Assembly: GCF_000316605.1 (NCBI RefSeq)
Contig: NC_019683.1
Coordinates: 1,038,036 to 1,102,035, forward strand
Length of the DNA: 64,000 nucleotides
Source of the DNA: [Leptolyngbya] sp. PCC 7376
GTDB taxonomy: Bacteria; Cyanobacteriota; Cyanobacteriia; Cyanobacteriales; MRBY01
Direction of reading: 5' to 3'
In this document: positions 33,844-42,261 of the stretch, one piece after another
How positions within the stretch are numbered: position 1 is the first letter of the stretch
Layout of the letters: every line of letters starts with the position of its first letter
The notes under the pieces: model-generated
Told to the model about the DNA's origin: nothing
What the model saw: the letters and a program-made list of their open reading frames with translations, nothing else
Databases searched by the model: none
Translations under genes and position numbers: made by a program

Positions 33844-34902
33844 ATGGATATTGCCGAAATTTTGGCGGGATGGTTAGCGGGACAAACGCCTCAGATGACT
33901 GATTACGAAAAGCTCTTGGCTGCAGCACAACAGCATCCAGAGCAGGCAGCAGGTCTGGATTGTGAACTGAGTGTGGCGGGTATTGCAGCGAGGGCAAAGG
34001 AGTTTGTGGCGATCGCCCCCAAAATTATCCAGCTCAGCAAATCGATGCAATATACTAACGAGCCAGCCATTTTAAGAACGCTTTGGGAGCTATGGTTACC
34101 GTTAGCCGCACAGTTAAGAGCTGCAAGACAGCAGCAAGATCAACCGCTTATCCAAGGCATCCTCGGTGGGCAGGGCACAGGTAAAACCACCATTAGTCGG
34201 ATGCTACAAGGAATTTTGCATCATTGGAATTATCCTTGTATCTCCATTTCCATCGATGACCTCTACAAAACCTACGCTGAACGCCAAAAACTCTTAGAAA
34301 CTCAACCACGCTTAATTTGGCGGGGCCCTCCTGGAACCCACGATATTGATACGGGTTTAGAGGTTTTAATGCAGCTTCAGCGGGCAAATATTGACGATAA
34401 AATTGCGATTCCGAGATTCGATAAGTCTTTGCATCAAGGGCAGGGCGATCGCGTTGACCCAGAAAATGTGGAGCCAGCAGAAATTATTTTATTTGAGGGT
34501 TGGTTTGTGGGATGTCGGCCAGCCGATCCACAGGTTTTTGAGCAGCCACCAACGCCCATTGATACGTCTGAGGACAAACAGTTCGCGCGGGAGATGAACG
34601 AAGCGTTACAGGCTTATTTACCTCTATGGGAAAAGCTGGATAGATTGATGGTGCTATATCCGGAGGATTATCGGCTGAGCAAACAATGGCGCAAGGATGC
34701 AGAACATAACATGATGGCTCAAGGGAAATCAGGCATGGATGACGCGGAAATTGATGATTTCGTCGATTATTTCTGGCGATCGCTCCATCCAGAACTATTT
34801 ATCACTCCCCTAACAAAAAATTCGGCTTGGACAGATTTGGTAATCGAGATCGATGCAGAACACCGCCCTTGTGCCATTTATCGTCCGACAACTGATAAAT
34901 AA
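33844..34902 (+). CDS. glyK: D-glycerate 3-kinase (plant/cyanobacterial GLYK type)
   Basis: The product is 352 residues. This P-loop kinase phosphorylates glycerate to 3-phosphoglycerate, the last step of photorespiration. The Walker A motif is GGQGTGKTTISRML at about 107-121. ISIDDLYKTYAERQKL and WRGPPGTHDIDTGLEVL follow, then IPRFDKSLHQGQGDR and ILFEGWFVGCRP. These blocks match the plant-type GLYK family, distinct from bacterial GlxK. The ATG at 33844 is preceded by a GGAG-like stretch. The next gene begins 20 bases downstream but differs in base composition. Confidence 0.92.
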   Translation: MDIAEILAGWLAGQTPQMTDYEKLLAAAQQHPEQAAGLDCELSVAGIAARAKEFVAIAPKIIQLSKSMQYTNEPAILRTLWELWLPLAAQLRAARQQQDQPLIQGILGGQGTGKTTISRMLQGILHHWNYPCISISIDDLYKTYAERQKLLETQPRLIWRGPPGTHDIDTGLEVLMQLQRANIDDKIAIPRFDKSLHQGQGDRVDPENVEPAEIILFEGWFVGCRPADPQVFEQPPTPIDTSEDKQFAREMNEALQAYLPLWEKLDRLMVLYPEDYRLSKQWRKDAEHNMMAQGKSGMDDAEIDDFVDYFWRSLHPELFITPLTKNSAWTDLVIEIDAEHRPCAIYRPTTDK

Positions 34903-34922
34903 AATAATTCAAGCAAAACTTT

Positions 34923-35774
34923 ATGGTCACCTCAAAAAAGCTACAGGACGATTATTTCAAAAGAGTTGGTCGCAATGTAGTGGAATATAAACGTATAGAA
35001 AAACTGCTGAAGATCATACTTCCTATTTTAGAAATCTTCGCAAATCATGAAAATCTTAATTCATCAAAATTCAAGCTGGCAACCCTTGGACATTTAATCA
35101 ATCAATTCATTGAAAAGATAGAAGTAAAGGTTGAATTATTAGAATGTGAAGAACAAGATAATATCAATACTCTTTCATCTCTTGAAAAATCTGTTTATGA
35201 TGACTTTAGAGAACTAGTTCAAGCCCGCAATCAGCTAATTCATTGTTCAGACTCGCTCCCAAATACTGAAGAAGAATATCAAATACAAATAAAAGAGTTA
35301 GATTACTACTATGACAAAGCATCTACTTTCAGCACCAGTCTTATTAATTATATGCTTGTAATCAGTGCTATCGTAAATAGCCTGTGTGAATATAAAGACT
35401 CGAAGATCTACACAACATATTTAATACTCAAAGAAAACTTGCCTGGAGACACGGTTTTTATTGACTTTGTTAATCCTTGGGAAACAACATGGTTTAAAAC
35501 TCAGATTATCGAGTATGTCCTGATGGCAGAAAAGAAATTCAGAAACCCATATGGTTGGACAAGTTTATCCCATGCGGGAAACTTTATTCGGCAGTCTGAT
35601 AAAAATATTACACCGCGAAGATACGGTTTATCAAAATTAAAAGATGTTCTGATCATATCGGGATTATTTAATTTTTATTCAGTGAATAATCAACTTTTTT
35701 ATAAGAGTAAATATTGTTGTATAACTTGGAAATCTGAGAGAAAGCTTGAACAATGCACTATTCACATAAAGTAG
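34923..35774 (+). CDS. HEPN-like / OST-HTH (LOTUS)-like protein, candidate RNA-targeting effector
   Basis: The product is 283 residues and I do not know a named family for the whole protein. Residues 1-160 are helical and carry RNQLIH at 102-107, which is the R-N-x-x-x-H motif of HEPN ribonucleases. Residues about 192-262 (GWTSLSHAGNFIRQSD, then PRRYGLSKLKDVLIISGLF) match the OST-HTH/LOTUS pattern, an RNA-binding winged helix. No catalytic domain of another type is present. The gene is AT-rich, has no HIP1 site and sits between glyK and csaB, so it is probably acquired. A role as an RNA-cleaving toxin or defence effector is inferred from the two motifs only. Confidence 0.7.
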   Translation: MVTSKKLQDDYFKRVGRNVVEYKRIEKLLKIILPILEIFANHENLNSSKFKLATLGHLINQFIEKIEVKVELLECEEQDNINTLSSLEKSVYDDFRELVQARNQLIHCSDSLPNTEEEYQIQIKELDYYYDKASTFSTSLINYMLVISAIVNSLCEYKDSKIYTTYLILKENLPGDTVFIDFVNPWETTWFKTQIIEYVLMAEKKFRNPYGWTSLSHAGNFIRQSDKNITPRRYGLSKLKDVLIISGLFNFYSVNNQLFYKSKYCCITWKSERKLEQCTIHIK

Positions 35775-35866
35775 CAAAATGTGATATCCAATTGATGCAA
35801 ACTACTGTTCAAAAAAAATATCGTCCTAGCGATCCGGCATAATACGGTCAGTTTGTGGGGAAAACG

Positions 35867-36901
35867 ATGAGAAAGGTTGTGTTGTGTGGCTATTACGGTC
35901 AGGGGAATGCGGGGGATGAGGCTCTGTTGGTAACGCTTTTACAGATGTTGCCGAGTGATGTGACGCCCATTGTTTTATCTCACAATCCCCAAACCACAAC
36001 AGCAGCCTATGGGGTTCAGGCAGTCAAACATAAATCTCTAGACGCTCTAAAGGCGATCGCCACGGCGAATGGTTTTGTGTGGGGTGGCGGCAGTTTGATG
36101 CAGGATGTCAGTAGCTTGGCCAGCCCGATTTACTATGGCGCATTGATGAAATTCGCTCAGCTCCTTGGCAAAAAAACAATTGCTTGGGGACAGGGGATTG
36201 GGCCTCTTAATTCGGCGATCGCCCAGTGGATTACTCGGTTGTGCCTCAAATCTTGTAAAGCGGTGAGTGTGCGCGATTTGGGTTCTGCGACTCTCCTCAG
36301 ATCTTGGCGCATCCAACATTTTCTCGCGCCCGATCCAGTGTGGGCATTGGCAGGTATCCCTCTCGATCAAGATCTAGATTTTCCACATCCGCGTATTGCT
36401 GTAAATCTGCGCTCACACCAGACTCTCACACCTGAGAAATTAGATGTCATCATCGAAGCTTTAAAAATTTTTCAAAAAAAATTGGGTGCAAGTATTATCC
36501 TTGTTCCGTTTCAAGACAGTCAGGATGGGGCGATCGCCGAACAAATCTATCAGGAGCTTGATGCTTCTAGAGCCATTATTCGCATTGATAAGCCACAAAA
36601 ATTTAAGAGTCTCTTTGAGCAGGTAGATTTTTTAATTGGGATGCGGTTGCACAGTCTCATTATTGCGAGTTCGGCGGGATGTGCTTGCTCTGCCCTTAGC
36701 TATGACCCAAAAGTGACCCAACTCCAAAACCAATGTTCGATACCCGGTTTTGAATTAGACACACTACCGCGAGATTCGGCGGCGATCGCCCAGACATGGC
36801 TACAACATTACGAAGCGAGTCAACATCAAAATTCGTCCGACATTAACGCCATTAAACAAGATGTACAGCAACACATTGAATTGCTTTCACTGCTGTCCTA
36901 A
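35867..36901 (+). CDS. csaB: Polysaccharide pyruvyl transferase CsaB
   Basis: The product is about 344 residues. CsaB adds ketal-pyruvate to a cell-wall-linked polysaccharide, which can anchor S-layer or outer-membrane SLH proteins. Features are CGYYGQGNAGDEALL at the N-terminus, FVWGGGSLMQDVSS, WGQGIGPL, and the C-terminal FLIGMRLHSLIIASSAGC. The frame opens at a GTG (35855); the ATG at 35867 (MRKVVLCGYYGQGN) fits the family start better. An SLH-type outer membrane tether is common in cyanobacteria. Confidence 0.92.
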   Translation: MRKVVLCGYYGQGNAGDEALLVTLLQMLPSDVTPIVLSHNPQTTTAAYGVQAVKHKSLDALKAIATANGFVWGGGSLMQDVSSLASPIYYGALMKFAQLLGKKTIAWGQGIGPLNSAIAQWITRLCLKSCKAVSVRDLGSATLLRSWRIQHFLAPDPVWALAGIPLDQDLDFPHPRIAVNLRSHQTLTPEKLDVIIEALKIFQKKLGASIILVPFQDSQDGAIAEQIYQELDASRAIIRIDKPQKFKSLFEQVDFLIGMRLHSLIIASSAGCACSALSYDPKVTQLQNQCSIPGFELDTLPRDSAAIAQTWLQHYEASQHQNSSDINAIKQDVQQHIELLSLLS

Positions 36902-37049
36902 AACCTAATCAAAAATTTAGGGAATTCTGCTATAGGGCGATCGCCTGTTATTAGCTCCCTCATTAGATTTCTAACTTTACGCTACATCTTTTTCTCGGCA
37001 GCAAAGCCCATGTTTACCATGAAGGTATAGCCCTGATGGGGATGTCTCA

Positions 37050-40000
37050 ATGCCAGAAAATAAGTGGATTAGGTTAGCTCTCTCTACGGAGCATCCGGAA
37101 TTATTGCAGGGTCTGGAATCTCTACGCAAACTCGGCCTAATCAGCGATAAAGTCGTTCGAAATATCGGGCGATCGCATCTCTCTTGTTCGCTGCCCGATC
37201 CACAGATTATTTCTGAATCTGACATCCCACAGGATTGGGAAGAAATCACGGTTCCGATTCCGTCTGTTCTCACCCCGAAAATTCCGACAATGCCCCCTGT
37301 GCTGTCGAGATTCTTTGAGGAATTGTCGGTACGCTGGCTGCTTTTCCTCGGTGTATTTTTGGTGGTGCTTTCCTCTGGCGTTTTAGTGGCCAGTCAATGG
37401 GCAAACTTCCCAGCAGTGGGACAGTATCTCGTGCTGTGGAGCTATACCGCAGCCTTTGGCTGGGTGGGGTTCTGGGCGAGCAAACAAAAAGAGTTAACGC
37501 TTACTTCGCAGACATTACAGACCGTCGCAATTTTACTGGTTCCCCTAAATTTCTGGGCTGTCGATCAGTTTGGGGTATGGCGATCGCCGTGGCAGAGTGT
37601 GGTGGCGATCGCCGCAATTTTCGGCTTGTTCTTGAGCATTGGCACTTTCGCGAAAAAGAACAATTGGTCAAAACCAATATTTACGGGCTTCTTTGCGCTG
37701 GGTTTATTCCAGTGGGGTTGGGAAACATTTTTGAATCCCATCGTTGGCGTTTATCTGGGCATCAGCGTCATCATCGTTATTTTGTGGGGGATTCCGCTCT
37801 TCGCCAAACGCTCGCATCCCCAGAAAATCCCAGAAAATATTGGCTTAGAATTTTTGCTATTTGGGTTGGGATTATTGCTCTTTCGGGCGATCGCCATTGT
37901 CTCTATTCCAATCGGAGAGCTGGGTCTAGGCGTGGGAATGTTGGGGTGGCTCCTCACGGAGCTAGAAGCCAATAAAATCGAGCGTTCTGACACTCAAACA
38001 ACAGCCGAGGCGATCGCCCATCCCTGGGAAACTGGCGGTGCACTGTTACTGGTTTTGGGTTGGCTGGCAACGGTGGGCAGTTATCCTTGGCAAGTTTTAG
38101 GAGTATCAGCTTTAGCCGTTGTCTGGTTGATCCAAAAACTCCGGCGGGATTGGCGTGTTGAAGATTTAATTGCTCTGTTTGTCGTGGGTTTACAAGGGGG
38201 AATTTTATGCCGTGATGTGATCCCCACAAGCTTTCGGTCATCCGTCACAACAGCGGCAGTGGAATTTTCCCAAGCCCAAGATTTTCCCTATTCTGTCTAT
38301 AGCGTCACGCTCTTGCCCTACCTCCTCATCTGGGCAGTAGCCGCAATTTGGTTTTATCGAACAGACAAAAAACGATTAGCGCGGACATCAGAATATTTGC
38401 TGTTAGGTTTAGGGGCAATTTTGGCTGTTTTGAGCCTTCCGAATCCCACATGGCGCGCCCTAAATTTCTCGATTTCCGCAGGGGTTTGGTTTTATTTTGC
38501 CCAATACAGTCGCCCCTATCTCCGACAAAAATATCTTTATCTCAGCCACGGTATGGGACTGCTGGCGATCGCCGGAATTTTTGAACGAATATTTCCTCAA
38601 ACGAGCTTTTTGGTATGGGGCTATTTTTGTTTGTTCTTAGTCATCACGGAATGGACATTTTATTTACTGCCACTAAAAGCGCCCAGCCAGAAAAAATGGC
38701 AATGGAGCAGTTGGCAATTCGGTATTGGCCTGGCATTAGGGAGCTGGATTTTGCTAGCCCTTGCGCCGCTCGGCAATGAACCTCTTTATCGATTAGGTTG
38801 GGCCATTGTGCCTTGTTTTTTAACGGCGATCGCCCTCAACAAGAAAGGACAATTGCGGCGACAAGCTGTGACCCTCAGTCATGGCACTTTAATGTTGTTG
38901 ACCTTTGGTGGCTTTAGCACAATCGTCAATGAAAGTGGCTTCATGCTGGGGCTGGGAAGTTACGAAGGGAATGTCGCTTATTTTCTGCGTCTGGGTTTGG
39001 CGATCGCCCTAGGCTTGATGCTTATCAATGTCCGTTTAATGCCGCTCAAACTGTGGGCTCATCTCCATTTGCTATTTGGAACAGCGTTGGCGTGGAGCTT
39101 TATTTTGGGAGATCTCAGAGAACCTCAATGGCCGTTGTTCTGTGTAATCAGTAGCGGTATTTTCTGGGGATTCACAACGCTCTTACAACGCCACCGTCGC
39201 TATCTGGGCAGACTTTATACCAAAGTTTGTCATCAATGGGGTTTCGTTTTTGCGGGTTTAGCCAGCCTCCTTTTTGTCGAAAATAGTCTTGCACAGTGGG
39301 AACAGTATTGGCTTCCTGCGGATGTTCACCCAGAAATCTTTTTGGGGAGTGGGTTACTGCTGATTGTGCTGCTGTTGCGCTATTGGCAAAATCCGAAAAA
39401 TGAAGCCTTTGTGATGGCTGGGATTGCGATAGAAACTGGGTTAACAGAAGGCGTTTTACTGCAAGGGGATGTCCGTCTGGCGATCGCCGCTGGAAATCTC
39501 ATCTTCGCAGCTCTCTTTTGGCTCTTACAACAACGAATTTTACGTTCAAAAAAACTTGCAGTTTGGCAAGCTTATCCGCTGCTTTTTACCCTAATGGGTT
39601 TGGGCTGGCGCATGGAAGCGTTCAATAGCATTACTGGATTAATAACCGCTGTGGCTGGCCTCTTATTTTTGGCGATCGCCGCACAGACTTATCACATTCG
39701 GCCTTTGCGCTTTCTGGGCTTTGGTTGCATTACCTGGGGCATTTATGAAACGGTCATTTATCAGATGCGCCAATCTCCCGGCGACAATATCGGCGATGGT
39801 TTAACCGTCTTGGCCTTGGTCGGTATTCTATTGGCGCTCATCTATCGGGTCACCCATGCGATCGCCAATCGTGGTGAGCGAACTGTTTTAGCCTCTATTC
39901 CCCTCAAGGAATTTCTCATCATTGCCCATCTCCACTGGGCGATCGCTGCTGCATTTAAACTCTTTACCCTGCCCTATATTCTGCCGACACCACCAACATT

Positions 40001-40907
40001 TCGGATCTTGGCGATCGCCACGAATATTGGCCTAGCACTCTACGCCATCATCCAAGCGAACACTTCCCAAAATCCCGATGCCGAAGAGAGCAAATGGGCA
40101 GAATGGTGGATTTATGTCGGTGCCATTGAGCTGATCACCACCAGCATCCAAGCCCGTTGGATGTGGACACAATTAGAGACTGTCGATCCATTTCGGGTGT
40201 TGTTAGTTTCGCTGTTGGCCTTAATGATTTTTCAATTGCCCTGGAAAAATATGGGATGGCAACAAGCTCCTTGGCATCGAGTCGGTATTGCGATGCCCGC
40301 GCTTTGTCTCGTAATGACGGCTTCGTCAGACGTGTCCTATCTCAGTTTGGGTAGTATTACTTTGGTTTATCTCCGCATCGCCCAAATCCAGAAAAATGTG
40401 CGTTGGGGCTACTTGAGTTTAATTTTTGGCAATTGGCTAATCGGCAAAATTCTCTTTGCCTTCGATCTCTTACAACCTCTCAGCTACGCCCTTCAAATTG
40501 GTTTAAGTATTTTGCTCATTGCCCAAATAGATCCTGATTTCCAAGATCGAAAAAAACGATCCACCCGACATCTCCTCAGGATGTGTGGCAGTGCTTTAAT
40601 CTGCGTCATCGCCCTCATTTATTACCAAGAATTCGGCATTACCCCAGCCATTATCAGCTTGGCCTTTGTCTTTCTCGGCATTGGCACCCAAGTGCGCGCT
40701 TTCCTCTATAACGGCACTATCACCCTGATTGTGACTGGCATTTATCAACTCGTAATCCTTATTGATAGCTACTCTTTTGCAAAATGGGTGGTTGGCCTCG
40801 TCGCAGGAATTTTCCTTATTAGCGTTGCAGCCAACTTTGAGAAACGTCGTCTCCAAATCCTCAAGGTCTTACAAAATTGGGTCGAAGAATTAGAACATTG
40901 GCAATAA
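37050..40907 (+). CDS. Very large DUF2157-like polytopic membrane protein
   Basis: The product is 1285 residues. A cytoplasmic N-terminus of about 90 residues (LLQGLESLRKLGLISDKVVRNI) is followed by some 30 or more hydrophobic helices to the end. The first block WLLFLGVFLVVLSSGVLVASQWANFPAVGQYLVLWSYTAAF resembles the DUF2157 family. No catalytic motif is visible. The gene holds many HIP1 sites and is native in composition. It converges on the broken CHAT gene (stops 8 bases apart). Function unknown; family call moderate. Confidence 0.75.
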   Translation: MPENKWIRLALSTEHPELLQGLESLRKLGLISDKVVRNIGRSHLSCSLPDPQIISESDIPQDWEEITVPIPSVLTPKIPTMPPVLSRFFEELSVRWLLFLGVFLVVLSSGVLVASQWANFPAVGQYLVLWSYTAAFGWVGFWASKQKELTLTSQTLQTVAILLVPLNFWAVDQFGVWRSPWQSVVAIAAIFGLFLSIGTFAKKNNWSKPIFTGFFALGLFQWGWETFLNPIVGVYLGISVIIVILWGIPLFAKRSHPQKIPENIGLEFLLFGLGLLLFRAIAIVSIPIGELGLGVGMLGWLLTELEANKIERSDTQTTAEAIAHPWETGGALLLVLGWLATVGSYPWQVLGVSALAVVWLIQKLRRDWRVEDLIALFVVGLQGGILCRDVIPTSFRSSVTTAAVEFSQAQDFPYSVYSVTLLPYLLIWAVAAIWFYRTDKKRLARTSEYLLLGLGAILAVLSLPNPTWRALNFSISAGVWFYFAQYSRPYLRQKYLYLSHGMGLLAIAGIFERIFPQTSFLVWGYFCLFLVITEWTFYLLPLKAPSQKKWQWSSWQFGIGLALGSWILLALAPLGNEPLYRLGWAIVPCFLTAIALNKKGQLRRQAVTLSHGTLMLLTFGGFSTIVNESGFMLGLGSYEGNVAYFLRLGLAIALGLMLINVRLMPLKLWAHLHLLFGTALAWSFILGDLREPQWPLFCVISSGIFWGFTTLLQRHRRYLGRLYTKVCHQWGFVFAGLASLLFVENSLAQWEQYWLPADVHPEIFLGSGLLLIVLLLRYWQNPKNEAFVMAGIAIETGLTEGVLLQGDVRLAIAAGNLIFAALFWLLQQRILRSKKLAVWQAYPLLFTLMGLGWRMEAFNSITGLITAVAGLLFLAIAAQTYHIRPLRFLGFGCITWGIYETVIYQMRQSPGDNIGDGLTVLALVGILLALIYRVTHAIANRGERTVLASIPLKEFLIIAHLHWAIAAAFKLFTLPYILPTPPTFRILAIATNIGLALYAIIQANTSQNPDAEESKWAEWWIYVGAIELITTSIQARWMWTQLETVDPFRVLLVSLLALMIFQLPWKNMGWQQAPWHRVGIAMPALCLVMTASSDVSYLSLGSITLVYLRIAQIQKNVRWGYLSLIFGNWLIGKILFAFDLLQPLSYALQIGLSILLIAQIDPDFQDRKKRSTRHLLRMCGSALICVIALIYYQEFGITPAIISLAFVFLGIGTQVRAFLYNGTITLIVTGIYQLVILIDSYSFAKWVVGLVAGIFLISVAANFEKRRLQILKVLQNWVEELEHWQ

Positions 40908-41298
40908 CTCATTACCTACAGTCCATTGCCAATGAGAATAAACGGCGACCAGTAATAGGGATAGCTCAAATTTTTGCCGAGGGAGTTTTCTACTGTTGCA
41001 CCCGTAATCGGATCAGCATTTTGCACGAGAGCTACCTGTGCTTTTCGTAGGGCTTCTGCCTTAGTGATTTTGGGTTCATTTGCCAGCACTGCATAGAAAT
41101 TATTCATCAGTACCTGTGTCCCACCATCATCCACTGACCACAGAGAGGCGATCGCTGATTTTGCGCCCGCTCGCTGCATTTGGAACCCTAATCCTAGAAT
41201 CTCTTTGCCATCACCTAACTCATCTCCCAATGCGGTTTGACAGGCACTGAGCACTAGTAAATCGACATTAGTTAAATCCCATTTTTCAACGTCTTTTA

Positions 41299-42261
41299 AC
41301 GTGAGTTCTGGATAAGGAAAGAAAAGGAGAAAGCCCATATCGTGGAAGTTGTAACGAATCCACGGCTTTCTCCCATGTCCAGTCTAGAGGCTCTGTTTTG
41401 CCATGTTGATGATTTCTGCCAAGTCTTTGAACCCTTATGGCATCAAGCGTTACTCAGCTCTGGCAAAAAATACCGTCGCCGTCAGAGAAGCCTCAGTCTG
41501 AGTGAGGTGATGACTATTCTCATTGCTTTCCATCAATCTCACTATCGAAATTTCAAGCATTTCTATCTCATCAAGGTGAAATGCGATTGGCAACAAGAGT
41601 TTCCTCTAGCTGTGAGCTATCAACGCTTTGTGACATGGATACTTTCGAGCTTGATTCCTCTCTGTACATATCTGCGACGATGCTTCGGACAATACACTGG
41701 TATTAGCTTCATTGATGCCACCAGCATCAAGGTTTGCCATAATCGCCGTATCTCTCAACACCGTGTTTTTGAAGGTTGCGCGGCAAGGGGCAAGACTTCG
41801 GTGGGATGGTTCTTCGGCTTCAAACTACACCTGGTCATCAATGAGCGAGGAGAATTACTCAACGTCCAAGTGACGCCCGGAAATACCGATGACCGCCAAC
41901 CTATAGTGGAGTTATGGCAAGACTTATGGGGTAAAGTCTTTGCCGATAAAGGCTATGTCTCACAATCTTTAGCCCAGCATCTTCAAGAGGAACATGAGGT
42001 GACCCTAATGGCTAAACCTCGTCGAAATATGAAGCATCATTTGATGGTTTATCAAAATAAACTTTTTGCTCGTAAGCGGGCTTTGATTGAGACAGTTATT
42101 GACCAACTGAAGAACATCTCACAGATTGAACATTCCCGACATCGCAGTCCCACAAACTTTTGTGTGAACTTGCTGTGTGGGCTGATTGCTTACTGCCATC
42201 AACCCAAAAAACCTTCTTTACAGCTTGATTAGACCTATCATTCCTTATCCAGAACTCACGT
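41299..42261 (+). mobile_element. IS982-family insertion sequence, copy 2 (963 bp)
   Basis: It has the same 21-bp perfect terminal inverted repeats as copy 1 (41299-41319 and 42241-42261) and a 7-bp target duplication TCTTTTA (41292-41298 and 42262-42268). It is inserted in the CHAT domain of the TPR-CHAT gene, antisense to it, and lies in direct orientation to copy 1. Confidence 0.95.
41342..42232 (+). CDS. IS982 family transposase (copy 2)
   Basis: The product is 296 residues from a GTG start. All features of copy 1 are retained, including the DDE residues in FIDATSIKVC, NTDDRQP and ETVIDQLKNI. It differs from copy 1 at six residues (Ser for Gly, Leu for Pro, Tyr for Cys, Ile for Val, Trp for Leu, Asn for Asp in order). 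It is probably active, or was until recently. Confidence 0.92.
   Translation: MEVVTNPRLSPMSSLEALFCHVDDFCQVFEPLWHQALLSSGKKYRRRQRSLSLSEVMTILIAFHQSHYRNFKHFYLIKVKCDWQQEFPLAVSYQRFVTWILSSLIPLCTYLRRCFGQYTGISFIDATSIKVCHNRRISQHRVFEGCAARGKTSVGWFFGFKLHLVINERGELLNVQVTPGNTDDRQPIVELWQDLWGKVFADKGYVSQSLAQHLQEEHEVTLMAKPRRNMKHHLMVYQNKLFARKRALIETVIDQLKNISQIEHSRHRSPTNFCVNLLCGLIAYCHQPKKPSLQLD

Noticed and set aside
10123-41298. A composite transposon bounded by the two IS982 copies
   Set aside because: The interval holds 31 kb of core genes with native HIP1 content, and each copy has its own target duplication, so the copies inserted independently.
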